A stretch of DNA of 64,000 nucleotides from Agarophyton chilense (GCA_030374765.1 JARGXX010000088.1:1426001-1490000), one strand, 5' to 3'; positions 31,326 to 42,464 are shown, numbered from the stretch's first letter. Program-made: numbers and translations. The notes: a model not told the origin generated them from the letters alone.

Positions 31326-32240
31326 TGTAGAGCAACGCCCAGTTAGGGGATACTTGAAGATGCAACTCATAGAATGAGGATTGAACCCTCCGAGGGTTAT
31401 GATTATGATCCCCTGTAAGGTGTTCTGAGGTGGCACTGTTTTCTGGTTAGATTTCGCCTATAAGGGAAAATTCGGATGGCCCATGGTTGGATTGGCCCCG
31501 TGATACACGTGGCTTAATTTTGGCACCGATTTTCGGATATTTGTAGAACGTTGGACTCTTGGGCCCTGACAGTTGGATCTCCACGTGTATGGCCCTGAGC
31601 AGGTGTGCACTACTGTAGAGTTTAGTTAGTGGGCCCTACTTAGGGAGATGAGATCTGACAGTCCGAAGCTCAGAGTAAATGGTAACCAAGGTTGGTCTTC
31701 GATACCTTTAGAGGTTATTCGTCGCCATCGTTTCGGCCTTACAACCCGGAACGGGCTCTGGTTAGCAACGCCTGAGTAGGGACACGACTCCACTTGGAGA
31801 GTGCCCACGTTTGGGTTCCGTGCAACCACCCCCTTGGGACCGCTCAGACGACCTGCGTGCACGATACCCCGTGGGGGTTCTGCTTACTTGTTGCGTGCTT
31901 TTTGGTGTTTCCTTTCGAGGACAGGTTTTCGCCCCTGTATTGGGTTTCTTTTGTTGTTTCGCCCCTTTTCTGGTTCTCGGGTCCGGTGCCTGTTAGTGCC
32001 CGACCCTCGCCCCGTTTTTCCTCTTCGCCGGATTTTCCCCCATTCTTTGGGATACCCATACCCATTCCCGATCCAACGGTTTCTACCCCTCACCTCCGTC
32101 GGTACTGCCGGAATCCCCCGTGGGAGTTACACCCCACACTACGGGTGGAACGGAGGGCTCTGTCTCTGAGTCTGCCTCCCCCAGGGAGCAAGGCTTCGAA
32201 CACCTTGAGAGCACTTCCCGTCGCCGGGTTTTGCTCCACA
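31326..32240 (+). repeat. 5' LTR of element A
   Basis: It matches 37178-38090 nearly base for base. The 3' third is rich in C and T on the plus strand. Confidence 0.92.
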
Positions 32241-32242
32241 AG

Positions 32243-32260
32243 TGGTCTCCCGACTTAGAA
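32243..32260 (+). promoter_or_regulatory. Primer-binding site of element A
   Basis: TGGTCTCCCGACTTAGAA begins two bases after the LTR end. The TGG start fits a tRNA CCA end, and the same site with two changed bases follows the 5' LTR of element B (44334-44317, minus strand). The matching tRNA was not identified. Confidence 0.7.
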
Positions 32261-32467
32261 TCCGTTCTCGGACTTTTGAGTTGGTCATCCACGTGTTGGA
32301 ATATCTCTTGGAAGAGGAAGCACCGTCGTGAAGATTTGTTGTAGTGGTACCCTTTGGAAAGGGTGGAATTGGTTTTTATTTTTGTTTTGTGTTACGTCAT
32401 CCGTTCTCCGGGAATCTCGTGATCGAGTTTCATCGTTACCCCGAATCGTCGGTGTCGTGTCTGCAGC

Positions 32468-34498
32468 ATGACGCCGCCTACCCGTGGTTCCAGGACTGGA
32501 TCGAACCGTCAAGCGGATTCAGTGCCCCCGGCCCCGCCTAGGTCGAGGAGCTCAATTCCCGAAGGTCGGAACGATTCCGGTATCGATCCGGACACTCGGA
32601 GAGCACCCTCAGTGGTTTCAGGTCCTCGAGAGGTCGTGGCTGTGGGCCCAGCTCCAGTGGTGGAGACCCCCTCAGCAGCACCCCGAAGTCGGGCCGACCC
32701 TGAATTACAGCGCCTGGAGACTCGAATTGATATCGCCAACGCGGCTCACATCGAGCTCCTTCAGGAGGTTACTACCCTCCGCCTCAAGGTGGAGGATGCC
32801 CAGGTGCGGGGAGTCGCCGATGACCTTCGTACCCTGAGGAGGGATGTGAACTCCCTTTTGGAAAGCTTTGGTACCCCTGGGGTCTTTATCCAGGAGTACC
32901 GGAGCCTCGTGAAGGAACACCGCGTGCAAGCGGAACGCTTCCGAGCTCGGCTGGACACCCTCGAGGCCATTATCCGTATGGACGGAGACGCAGAAGCCTC
33001 GAAGGATAAACCCGACGTTTCGGAAGACGAAGAACACCGCTCCGCTAAACGGGACCGCCGCAAGTCCAAGAAGAGGGTTCACCTCCAAGAGGATTTATCG
33101 GATTCCGATCCCAATCGCTCGTCATCGAGTTTGTCCTCCGAATCATCGGATAGTGAAGATGGACGCCGGTCATCCCGGGCGACTCGGTCGAAGGCTACTT
33201 ACACCTCTCAAGGGGCAATCCGTACCCGGAAGAAGGGTAGGAAACACCTTGGATTAAGGGAGCTGAAGCCGACGAATCATCTCTATCGGAAGCTGCTATC
33301 GTACCGCTATTACCTGTTGGATAACCCTTCGGGAGATCGAACATCCCGCGGAACGGGTAAGATCAAGGACTACATCAAAAGGCTGAGCATCACCCTACAG
33401 AAGAGGGAGTTCACAGGAACAGACCCAATTCTGGTGCTCGATTTCCTTGCGAGGTTCGTCCAGGAGGCTGACATCCTCGGTATGAGTGAAGTGCAAGCGT
33501 ATCTTGCATTACCCTATTTCTTAAAGGGGATGGCTGAAGACCAGTTCAACTCCGTCCGTGGATCATCCCGAGCCTCGGAAATGGGAGTCACGTGCTGGCC
33601 CGAAGCGGTGCAGTACCTCTTGAGGTCGTACGCTACTGGAAATGCGATTCAGGAAGCAATCCTTGCATTAAGGGATACGCGGCAGAAGCCGATGGAAACC
33701 GAAACGGTGTATTCCACTCGCTTGAATAAAGCGTTTCACCGATGCGGGAATGTATTCCCCGCCTACGAGAGATGCTCCATGTTTGTGGATGGTTTGGACC
33801 CCTCGATAAGGGCATTGGTTGCCCGACATCGGGAAGAGAAGCGCAAGCTGACCTACTTGGAACTGGTTCAGTACGCCCAGGCTGAGGGGGACACTCTCCG
33901 TGCCCGGCAGAACCGAAAGAGTCGGCCGACACATGCACTCCTCGCCGATGGAGGTAACTCGTCTTTGTCACTCGCAGGAGGCCCTGCCCCTGTGGGGGTC
34001 AATGATAACATTCACTTCATGGGAAGTAACCCCGAATCTATGGGTACGTCTGAGTTGCCGTCGACATCCGCTCCGACTACGGATGAAGACCCTGCGCTCT
34101 ATACCCAAGGACGGAGGGTGCCAGCCGCATCGCTACCTTTTGCGAATACCGCTGCTCGGTTCTCTCGCCCCGGATGGAGGGATACAGCACCACGTCGCGT
34201 GGATTCACGTCCACAACCGAACCCGGCAGAGCTGATTTGCTATTTGTGTTACCTCCGTGGTCACAAAGCACCAGACTGCACATTTTCCCTGCGGGAGGGT
34301 TCACGAATTATCGCTCAGTACGAGGCTCTGACCCCTGAGGAGAAAGCTCGAGTCCCGATTAGGTCCTATGAGGAACAAAGGATACTCCGAGCTCACCTTG
34401 CTGACAGGGATACAGAACTTGTACCCGCGAACGGGGAACAACCGGTCCCCTTCGAGGCAGCTGCACCGAATTCGGTGGGGTCCGCTTCGAAAAACTAA
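32468..34498 (+). CDS. Gag of element A
   Basis: A 676-residue frame starting at ATG 32468. It has a Pro/Arg-rich N-terminus, a coiled-coil-like stretch (LETRIDIANAAHIELLQEV onward), a basic and acidic hinge with Ser runs, and a helical retrotransposon gag domain of about 250 residues including YATGNAIQEAILALRD and FHRCGNVFPAYERC. It ends with a CCHC zinc knuckle, CYLCYLRGHKAPDC. The gag domain resembles those of elements B and D (YRCGNVF in B). The product would assemble a particle and bind the RNA. The frame looks whole. Confidence 0.85.
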   Translation: MTPPTRGSRTGSNRQADSVPPAPPRSRSSIPEGRNDSGIDPDTRRAPSVVSGPREVVAVGPAPVVETPSAAPRSRADPELQRLETRIDIANAAHIELLQEVTTLRLKVEDAQVRGVADDLRTLRRDVNSLLESFGTPGVFIQEYRSLVKEHRVQAERFRARLDTLEAIIRMDGDAEASKDKPDVSEDEEHRSAKRDRRKSKKRVHLQEDLSDSDPNRSSSSLSSESSDSEDGRRSSRATRSKATYTSQGAIRTRKKGRKHLGLRELKPTNHLYRKLLSYRYYLLDNPSGDRTSRGTGKIKDYIKRLSITLQKREFTGTDPILVLDFLARFVQEADILGMSEVQAYLALPYFLKGMAEDQFNSVRGSSRASEMGVTCWPEAVQYLLRSYATGNAIQEAILALRDTRQKPMETETVYSTRLNKAFHRCGNVFPAYERCSMFVDGLDPSIRALVARHREEKRKLTYLELVQYAQAEGDTLRARQNRKSRPTHALLADGGNSSLSLAGGPAPVGVNDNIHFMGSNPESMGTSELPSTSAPTTDEDPALYTQGRRVPAASLPFANTAARFSRPGWRDTAPRRVDSRPQPNPAELICYLCYLRGHKAPDCTFSLREGSRIIAQYEALTPEEKARVPIRSYEEQRILRAHLADRDTELVPANGEQPVPFEAAAPNSVGSASKN

Positions 34499-35176
34499 AC
34501 TTCGGATACTCCCGAACCTGGGCCCGCTCCCTCAAGGGCCCAGTCAACGAACTCTTACAGAGTTACTCCCCCACCGGAGGTAATCAAGCCTCCTGGCTCT
34601 CCGTCTAAGGAGGGGGAGGAGGACTTAGTTCCTTCGCAGGACGATGTTTCGGCGTCAGCCAGTCGCCCTAACAGGGAATCTAGTTCTCACAGTGAGACGG
34701 CGAGCCCGACCGAGCCGGCGACAGAGAAGTCACAACCCCAGCGTATGGGTAGCGACATCACCGCCGACCCAGCCGAGCACGACGTCAGAAAAGATGACGA
34801 AAACCCGCCTAGGGAGAGTCGTGTGGAGAACTCCGCACCCGGAACGCCTACAGAGCCGACGATCACCCGCCGCCGCGGAAGAGACACTGAGGTGTCGCAC
34901 ACTCAAACCCCGCTTTCTCGGTAACGAGCTGTGTCAGCGGACCCGCACGGGGAAGATCTCGACGACGAGGTTGACCAAATTGGGCTCTCCGTTATGGAAT
35001 GGGAATAGGAACTCCTATGGAGACACTGGAACCCTCAGGAATGGGAAAGAAATGAGTGAGACCCGTCGGGGACAGCTCAAGAGAGTGCTAGCGCGTGCCG
35101 AAAGCGCCACCTCACATCCGCTTGCGGAGTGGCAACCGGCGCCCGCGCATTTAGGTGGCCCACGTCGAATGGCACC

Positions 35177-35276
35177 GAGCCAATCAAAAGGCTCTGACGA
35201 CCAACTGTCGCGCAACCCGCCTCACTGAGCCAATCAAAAGGCTCTGACGACCCACCGTCGCGCAAACCGCCTCCGT
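35177..35276. repeat. 50-bp tandem duplication inside element A
   Basis: Two adjacent 50-bp units start with GAGCCAATCAAAAGGCTC, itself a small hairpin (GAGCC/GGCTC). Just upstream, TCCGCTTGCGGA with the following 20 bases recurs near 36347, a second internal duplication. Confidence 0.8.
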
Positions 35277-35608
35277 CGCACGGCGCGTTGCACCAGAGCA
35301 ACCTTCGTCCCCGTAGGTAGGGTTGACGTTGAAGTCTTACCCCCCTGAGATTGAAGACGCTACCGCGTCGCGGTTTCTCAACCGTCACTGAATCTAAGAA
35401 AACCGTTGTTATCGGGAAGATCTCAGCTTTAAAAAGAACCCAAAACTGGGCCGTTTTGATTGCGTAGACGGAAGTTACAACGTAGCCCACAGGCCACTCG
35501 GCGCCGTTTGGACGAAGTGCTGAGACCCGCTCGCAACACGGAAAAGAACCCACCGGGGTGTGTCTAGACCCTACGTTGACACCCTCAAGGGAACTAGAGA
35601 GTTCCAAG

Positions 35609-35848
35609 ATGGAAGAGAAGCCCGAACAGGGAAAAGTGTACCCGCAGGAATTCGTTATCGATCGCATCGTGCGTCACATCTACACCCCCGAGGGAGAAGT
35701 TCGCTACCAAGTCCGATGGTACGGATTCTCGCCTGAGGAGGATACAGTGGAACCCATTGAGGACCTTCCGAGGTCTAAGGTTTTATCCTATCACCGACGC
35801 GCTCGGGTAACCTTGCCTCCAAATCTGGATCGTGCCCAAGTCGGGTAA
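35609..35848 (+). CDS. Stand-alone chromodomain of element A
   Basis: A 79-residue frame from ATG 35609. The core EFVIDRIVRHIYTPEGEVR, YQVRWYGFSPEEDTVEPIED and the following helix match the chromodomain fold; the aromatic cage positions are partly visible (Tyr and Trp of YQVRWYG). In chromoviruses this domain sits at the end of integrase and guides insertion. Here it stands apart without an integrase, so it could act in trans on the integrase of a partner element, or be a leftover of a deleted pol. That role is inference. Confidence 0.75.
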   Translation: MEEKPEQGKVYPQEFVIDRIVRHIYTPEGEVRYQVRWYGFSPEEDTVEPIEDLPRSKVLSYHRRARVTLPPNLDRAQVG

Positions 35849-36198
35849 ACCACCACGGGAACTGGTGTGGATGCGACCTCGAAGTCGGGAAGATGTTGGA
35901 CCTCTGAAGAGGAATTGAGGAGAGTATCCCGAAGAACACGTATTGAGAGGGAATGTCTACTGGCCCTCGGCCTAGCGCCATCAACCGGGGAACACAACAC
36001 CGGTTATCGGGACAGTTTATAATGAAAAAGGAAAAGAAGACCCACGAAGTGGAGAAGAAGATTAAGAAGAAGATTGGACCCTAGGAAGGGCAGAAGATGA
36101 AGAAGATCCTAGGAAGGAAGAAGAAAAGAAGTTATGCAAATATCAGAAGTTTACTACTGTCGCCAAGCTATGGACTCTACAATCGCCCGAAGGCGGAA

Positions 36199-36891
36199 CT
36201 ACGGAAAGCCCGAGGAGGGACCCGCCCCACCGTTGGGATTCTGACCCTGATGGTACGCCGAGGCGAAAGCCAACATCTGGCTCACATCCGTCATACCCGG
36301 GGGAATCGGAACGCCTGCGTTCACGAGGCCTTGTCGCACACTATCCGCTTGCGGAGTGGCAACCGGCGCCTGCGCAAGGGTGTTCACACCCCACCCGTGG
36401 GGAGCAGATGGACCGCCACCGGATGCATTCGCAGCCGCAGCTGAGGTCGTTCCCACTGGTTGGAAGGGTGCAGATGGCTCCACAGGGAGTACTCCACTAG
36501 GAGCTGGCACTTCGTTATCCAACGCTGGATCGTCCAGGTCTACTGGAGGCTCGTACTCGTAATCGTCGGTATAAATGAACCCCGTCGGGTGTCCCACCGG
36601 CATCGGTCCAGGCGTGTCAATCAGCGCCCGTGCTTCCGCCGCGCTGATGCGAACCCCTTCGAAGGGATTGTAATAGACCCAGTTACCGGAGCCCGGATCG
36701 TACCGGCCAGGAGACTTGTCTCGCGCGGATCCTTCCCCTGCGGGCTGATTTGCCACTGGAACTCGATCCCAATGGGTGTTGTCGATCACGTCCAAGATTG
36801 GATACAGGTCCTGCACGTTGCTGGCTGAACCCAACGCTGGGACAAGGTCGATCTGACGCATGATGGTCCGTAGCATCGGAGAAATCTCCAC
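36199..36891 (-). CDS. Antisense frame of element A
   Basis: A 230-residue frame on the strand opposite to gag, between the chromodomain and the 3' LTR. The N-terminal part looks helical (MLRTIMRQIDLVPALG), then come a Tyr/Pro/Asp-rich part (GNWVYYNPFEG, IYTDDYEYEPPVD) and a Pro/Ala/Gly-rich tail. I recognise no family. A weak resemblance in spacing to the C-terminal half of the element B antisense frame (39357-40766) is noted. Its position matches antisense frames in B and D. It may be an accessory protein or a chance frame. Confidence 0.45.
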   Translation of the reverse strand: MEISPMLRTIMRQIDLVPALGSASNVQDLYPILDVIDNTHWDRVPVANQPAGEGSARDKSPGRYDPGSGNWVYYNPFEGVRISAAEARALIDTPGPMPVGHPTGFIYTDDYEYEPPVDLDDPALDNEVPAPSGVLPVEPSAPFQPVGTTSAAAANASGGGPSAPHGWGVNTLAQAPVATPQADSVRQGLVNAGVPIPPGMTDVSQMLAFASAYHQGQNPNGGAGPSSGFP

Positions 36892-37177
36892 CCTGCTGGG
36901 GAGCTTCGTTGTCCGCCGGCGCGGAGGCCGATGGCCCCGAGAGTCAGTTGATGACGTATGGGTTCATTCCCTTGAGAGGGCTAGTCGAGACCGCTGTTGC
37001 GAAAAGTTGCTTATCGCCGAAAGTCGGAGGAGTAGAAGAAAGTTGTACCGATGTGCCGGTTTTGTGGCGATCCTCAGAAGTGGTGAAGGACCCCGTTGGG
37101 AAAGAAGTATGTATAGTGATCGGAAAGTTAGACACCCGCGGCTCGGAATGTTCTTCCTCGTCTTAAGGAGGGGGAGA

Positions 37178-38090
37178 TGTAGAGCAACGCCCAGTTAGGG
37201 GATACTTGAAGATGCAACTCATAGAATGAGGATTGAACCCTCCGAGGGTTATGATTATGATCCCCTCTAAGGTGTGCTGAGGTGGCACTGTTTTCTGGTT
37301 ATATTTCGCCTATAAGGGAAAATTCGGATGGCCCATGGTTGGATTGGCCCCGTGATACACGTGGCTTAATTTTGGCACCGATTTTCGGATATTTGTAGAA
37401 CGTTGGACTTTTGGGCCCTGACAGTTGGATCTCCACGTGTATGGCCCTGAGCAGGTGTGCACTACTGTAGAGTTTAGTTAGTGGGCCCTACTTAGGGAGA
37501 TGAGATCTGACAGTCCGAAGCTCAGAGTAAATGGTAACCAAGGTTGGTCTTCGATACCTTTAGAGGTTATTCGTCGCCATCGTTTCGGCCTTACAACCCG
37601 GAACGGGCTCTGGTTAGCAACGCCTGCGTAGCGACACGACTCCACTTGGAGAGTGCCCACGTTTGGGTTCCGTGCAACCACCCCCTTGGGACCGCTCAGA
37701 CGACCTGCGTGCACAATACCCCGTGGGGGTTCTGCTTACTTGTTGCATGCTTTTTGTGTTTCCTTTCGAGGACAGGTTTTCGCCCCTGTATTGGGTTTCT
37801 TTTGTTGTTTTGCCCCTTTTCTGGTTCTCGGGTCCGGTGCCTGTTAGTGCCCGACCCTCGCCCCGTTTTTCCTCTTCGCCGGATTTTCCCCCATTCTTTG
37901 GGATACCCATACCCATTCCCGATCCACGGTTTCTACCCCTCACCTCCGTCGGTACTGCCGGAATCCCCCGTGGGAGTTACACCCCACACTACGGGTGGAA
38001 CGGAGGGCTCTGTCTCTGAGTCTGCCTCCCCCAGGGAGCAAGGCTTCGAACACCTTGAGAGCACTTCCCGTCGCCGGGTTTTGCTCCAGA
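37178..38090 (+). repeat. 3' LTR of element A
   Basis: Near-identical partner of 31326-32240, followed by the target duplication GTCGC. Confidence 0.92.
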
Positions 38091-38100
38091 GTCGCGCGCT

Positions 38101-38671
38101 ATGGCGGACCCGCCTAATGAGCCCGTCGGATACGCCGTACTTCCTTCGGACTATGCCGCTTCCGTGTGCTCTCCCATCTATTTCCCGGTGAACCAATCTG
38201 GAGCCAGCGGTACCGTGACTTCGAACAACCCAGCGGAGAGCTCCTCGGGATACCAAGTGGCCTACGAACGTCCTCGGAACCGCTATCAACATACCATCGA
38301 ACTAAACCCGCAGGCAGGGCGTCATGCCGTCCTTCCGTCCTCCGTAGAAGAATGCCAAATGTTTTTCCATATGTTTCTCAACGCCCGAAGCTTTTGCCAA
38401 GATACCCGACTTCCGGAGGGGCAGCAAGAACGCTCGCAGCTTCTCGTGGTATAACCGATGGTTGCATTGTCCTGTGGATCCGCGTTCGGCGACGAGATGT
38501 CGCACCCTCGTCCAAGCGGACGTGCCGTACGTTCGCTGCGAGGAGGAAGCCGACCACCAGTTTAGGGTGAACAAACTTCTTTGGGACCTATACACGAACT
38601 TCATCGCGCCTCATGTGCGCTTTCCTCCGGCTTGTCACAACCCCTTGAGGCTTATGTGCTTCCGGCTGTAG
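38101..38671 (+). pseudogene. Antisense coding remnant 1 in element B
   Basis: It lies opposite to B's gag/pol strand. The visible protein begins MADPPNEPVGYAVLPSDYAA and includes EECQMFFHMF and NKLLWDLYTNFIAPHVRF; it is broken. A related sequence occurs near 44950-45280, left of element D. Element A inserted 5 bp beyond its duplicated target, about 10 bp upstream of this ATG. No known family was recognised. Confidence 0.5.
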
Positions 38672-39356
38672 GACAATGCCCCAAGGGGGAAAACCTACGA
38701 AGACGTCCGGATCTTCCTCTCACGAGGTAACCGGCGCGGTAGAGCCCTCCCAGGGATCGGCGCTCAATGCCGGGTGTAAGCCGGAGCCGAACCGTCGCGA
38801 CGGGCGCAGGGAGGCTGAAAGAAGCCGAGAATATCCGCCGAAGCGGTGCTTGCGTATCCTCTGAGGAGGCAAAACCCACGAGAGTGGCGAGCACGACAGG
38901 TGTCAGTGCCAGCCGCAAGAGCGGGAATTGCCCAATGAAGGGGAGGAAAAGGGAAGGAAAATGGGAACGGAGGCAAGAGGGCGAGGTTGACCACGAGTCG
39001 CAAGAGGGGACTCGGGAATAGCCGGCACTGCCGGGTGTAGCAAACTGTAAACACGGGCGGAACTACGAAAGTGGGAATAGATACCCAACACACGAAGGCT
39101 GCTTGAACGTCCAAGGGGGTTGGGAAGCCGTGCACCACGGGAAATCCCTCCGTAAGGAGCTGTATATCCGCGCAGGCGGTTCGACCCAGAGCCAAGATCT
39201 GGAAGACCAAGATCACCCTTGTTGGAGAGACTTTACTGGACTGGCGGCCGCGAGGCCGGCGGCCTAAGTACTGTAGTCACCGTAGAATAGAATAAATAAA
39301 GTCTATCCTAAATAGCTAAATGTCCGTCTAACAAAAGGCGCCAATCTGGAGGCCAC

Positions 39357-40766
39357 GTGTCGCGCGGGCGCTGCGGCCACGTGTATGGCACCCGGTCCCG
39401 CCGGTGCATCACCGGCGTTCTGGCCATCGCCGTGAAACGGATTACTCCTACTCATAACGAGGTTGCACGCCGGAGGCTCCGGAAAAAACTTAAGTCCCCA
39501 AAAACCTCCCTGGAGGACGTTGCTCTTCACCGGCCACCGTACGACCACTTATTCTGGATGTCCAACTGGGTCCATTGGAATGAGATGCACCAGCCCGATG
39601 GTCGTCGGCGTCCATCTCTGGGATTCTTCTTTTGTTGGCACCAAGTGGAGTTTCACGACATGAGCTCCGACAAACGCCTTCCGCTGTATGTCTCGCTTCC
39701 CTACGAGGATGAGAACCAATGGGCCATGTATTGGCTTGTTTCGCCGCTTCTTCTGTTTCCCATGCCGTCCGTGATCGCGTACCACTCGTCCCAACTCATG
39801 GGAGCTGACAATGACCGAAGGTCGTGGCTGTCCTGGCAGGTAATCTTCGTTCAGTTCGGTGTGATATTCCTTATGGCCTTTATGGATACTGCGAAGTACT
39901 TAATCCGAGGTAATTTCCTTTGGGAGGATTGGAGGGTGTGGTACGATAAGAACATACTCGGTCCTCCAGGTCGCCTAATCCCGCTTCCGGACATTATGAT
40001 CCGCTTCCTAAGGAACCTGGGCATCCAGAATATCGTCCGTGGGACTCAGTTCGTCATCGAAGAGACCGAGGCCCTTTTGGATCATGTCCTACAGGTGGAG
40101 TGGGGCAAGACTCCCGGGTTCCTTTGGTATGACTGGGATACCGACTCATTCACGCCGATTCCGATGCATCCTCAGGGTCGGGACGATGCTCGTGCCTATC
40201 CCGACAATCCTTTGAGGAATCAACCATCCGAAATTCAGAGGCGTCATGTGCCCAACTATTATCCGAAGGCCATTGGTTTCGATCAGCTGTGCTTCGAGCC
40301 TGGTGTGGAAGCCGCGCCGTTAGTTCCTGCTGGCATTTCCGACGGAGAATCCTTTGGTGAAGATCCCTTCGTCTTACCCGTGGAAAATGTTCATCCTCCG
40401 GTTGAGTCTGCCGTTGTATTGCCGACCGGTTCACCTTCTTCAGCTCCTCCGGGCGCTGCTCCTCAGGTTGAGCTCTCGTATGAACCGTTCGTCGCCCAAG
40501 TGACTATTCCTGCTGGAGAGGTTAATGTCGAAACCGAAAGTCCTGTAGGCGAGGCACTTGCTCAGACGTCCACGGGAGGCGTCGACATCGCTCCGTCCTC
40601 TCCGTTGGTCCACTTTCCTGCTTCGGTCACGGCTGCCGCCGCGGACCTCCGTCATGTCTGCCGACAGCTTCGCCTAAGGAATCCAAACAGTCGTCCGTGC
40701 GGGGTATCGGGTATGAGTCCCTCTTGGTTACTGCGTTCAGCTTCCTGTAGTCGACACAGAACCTGA
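39357..40766 (+). CDS. Antisense frame 2 in element B, unknown product
   Basis: A 469-codon open frame whose first ATG is 39558. The part from that ATG looks like real protein: NWVHWNEMHQPDGRRR, two hydrophobic segments (WLVSPLLLFPMPSVIAY and VIFVQFGVIFLMAF), a Trp-rich middle (LWYDWDTDSF) and a Pro/Val-rich tail. The last 34 codons run past the junction into DNA that is antisense RT of element B, so the natural end is probably earlier. No family recognised. It sits where antisense frames lie in elements A and D. An AATAAATAAAG signal lies upstream at about 39290. Confidence 0.5.
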   Translation: MSRGRCGHVYGTRSRRCITGVLAIAVKRITPTHNEVARRRLRKKLKSPKTSLEDVALHRPPYDHLFWMSNWVHWNEMHQPDGRRRPSLGFFFCWHQVEFHDMSSDKRLPLYVSLPYEDENQWAMYWLVSPLLLFPMPSVIAYHSSQLMGADNDRRSWLSWQVIFVQFGVIFLMAFMDTAKYLIRGNFLWEDWRVWYDKNILGPPGRLIPLPDIMIRFLRNLGIQNIVRGTQFVIEETEALLDHVLQVEWGKTPGFLWYDWDTDSFTPIPMHPQGRDDARAYPDNPLRNQPSEIQRRHVPNYYPKAIGFDQLCFEPGVEAAPLVPAGISDGESFGEDPFVLPVENVHPPVESAVVLPTGSPSSAPPGAAPQVELSYEPFVAQVTIPAGEVNVETESPVGEALAQTSTGGVDIAPSSPLVHFPASVTAAAADLRHVCRQLRLRNPNSRPCGVSGMSPSWLLRSASCSRHRT

Positions 40767-41949
40767 CGTAGCCATCTTTCTTCGCCACAAGGACAAGGGG
40801 ACTTGCCCATTCGGATTGGTTTGGAAGCGCCGGCTCTATGACTTGAGCTTTGCGCATCTTTTCCATCTGGTCGGCGACAATTTCTCTACCTTTAAGGCCG
40901 GTACGGTAGGGGTGCTGTAACTGTGGTCTAGCATCATCCTGAAGGTCAATGCGGTGTGTAGTGGCTCTGATTTTGCCCAATCAACCTGACCACATGGTCT
41001 GGTATTCTTTGAGGAGATCACGAACATGGGGCCCATAGCATTTGAATTCTGCGCCATTAGCGACCGTCCCCTCCCAAGAGTCGACGTCCTCGTCGGGAGT
41101 TGGCGTTCCAAGAATATCCATTTTGGCCTCCACAATGGCTACGGGCGAGGGTAGAGTGATACCAATCACTGTACTTTTATGTAGCCGCTCTGGTTTATCT
41201 CGGAAGTTGCTGATTGTGACCAAAATGGACCTGTTGGGGTAGATGTCCACTACTCCATTGGCCATCAAGGTGAGCTGCTTCAGAACCGTTTTTGGGTGGT
41301 TCTGAATCGTTACGAGACCTGAGGACTGGGACTGGACGGATACAGCGATTTGGGTTATCGGGGGTATCGTTATGGCCTTTGACAGGCGAACCTTATTGGA
41401 CTTCGTGTTTTCGGAGACAACCGCTCTTTTGCGGTCAGCTTCTGGCCCTGGGGCGGAACCAGTTATGGAAATGGACGTTGGGCGGTAAAACGCGACTTTC
41501 CTAAGGCCTGGATAAATGGCCTTAATGTATCGGTCGATAAAGGAGGTCCCTAGGACTGCCTCAGCGCCCAAGTTAGGACAAACAAGGAACCACGTCTGGA
41601 CTTTGAATTGTCTTACCTGGCGGTAAAGTGGTACTACCCCTTTAATGTCCATTGGTCTACGTGATACATAGGTAATCCTTGGGGGCTTCCTTGCCTGAAC
41701 GAAATCTTGCCGCCCCAGTGGGAGCAGTTTAGAATGGACCAAGTTGGGACCAGCGCCTGTGTAAAATACAGCTGTGGTCACTCGAAAGATGTTGAAACGA
41801 AGTCCTACGGTTACTCGAAGTTTATAGTTCTCTTTCCTGAGGACACAGACGGGGTCCTTACTGTGTTCCAATTGTGGTTCAATCTGAGTGGTCCATTCTG
41901 GGTGGTTCGTATTGGGAGGTGAAGAGCTTTTTGGCTCATGACCGTCCAA
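40665..41949 (-). pseudogene. Partial pol of element B (protease region and start of RT)
   Basis: Minus-strand frames cover an aspartic-protease-like region (TGAGPNLVHSKLLPLGRQ, then GAEAVLGTSFIDRYI) and the start of a Ty3-type reverse transcriptase (EPALPNQSEWASPLVLV, DGYVRFCVDYRKLNA, YPIPRTDDCLDSLGEA). Pol is not continued beyond this point. The element is broken. Confidence 0.8.
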
Positions 41950-42464
41950 TTGGTTGAGGCAGGGGCTTAAAGAGCGGGGACTTGCCTCGCGTCGACACTC
42001 TAAAAGTTTTCCGATGGGGTTTCCGTTTCTTCCTTAGGAGAAGATTCCTCTTCAGGGTCGTCTGTAGCGTCTACAATGGCGTGGACCTGCGGGGCTGTGA
42101 TCGGAGTATCCAGAGCCGTGGCAAAGCATGAGCTTCCAAGGGTCCCTGAGGCTCGTTGCTGTGCCCTGTTAAACATTACTTCGGATCGCAGCACCCTGTA
42201 ATTCACTTCCCTTAAGGCTAGGAGGTTTTTGCGTGCGTCCTCGGGCAGATACCTCTTACAGTCACAAGTAAGGAGCATTGAAAGGCAGAGGAAGAATGCC
42301 CTTGGGGAGCAAACAAAAACGTCCTTGCGGGGCGGAAACGGGGAATACTTGGGTGAGAGTCGTTCAGGGGTCGCTGTAGTTCGTTGAGAGGTATATGATT
42401 GGGGCCCGGACGGGGGAGCACTTAAATTGACCGCGAGGAAATCTCCCGAATCGGCGTAGTGGAG

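Larger units (their letters stand above)
31326..38090 (+). mobile_element. Chromodomain-bearing, gag-only LTR element A (young, looks whole)
   Basis: The LTRs are 31326-32240 and 37178-38090 (915 and 913 bp), starting TGTAGAGC and ending TCCACA or TCCAGA. The element is flanked by a perfect 5-bp target duplication GTCGC (31321-31325 and 38091-38095). A primer-binding site follows the left LTR, and a purine tract (AAGGAGGGGGAGA) precedes the right one. Inside are a full-length gag, a separate chromodomain frame and an antisense frame. No protease, RT, RNase H or integrase was recognised, so it should depend on a partner element (TR-GAG type). By eye only about a dozen differences separate the LTRs, so insertion is recent. 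It landed inside element B, just upstream of B's antisense frame. Confidence 0.88.

Noticed and set aside
31376-31410. tRNA T-arm-like sequence on the minus strand in the LTR of element A
   Set aside because: No anticodon stem or A box can be fitted around it.
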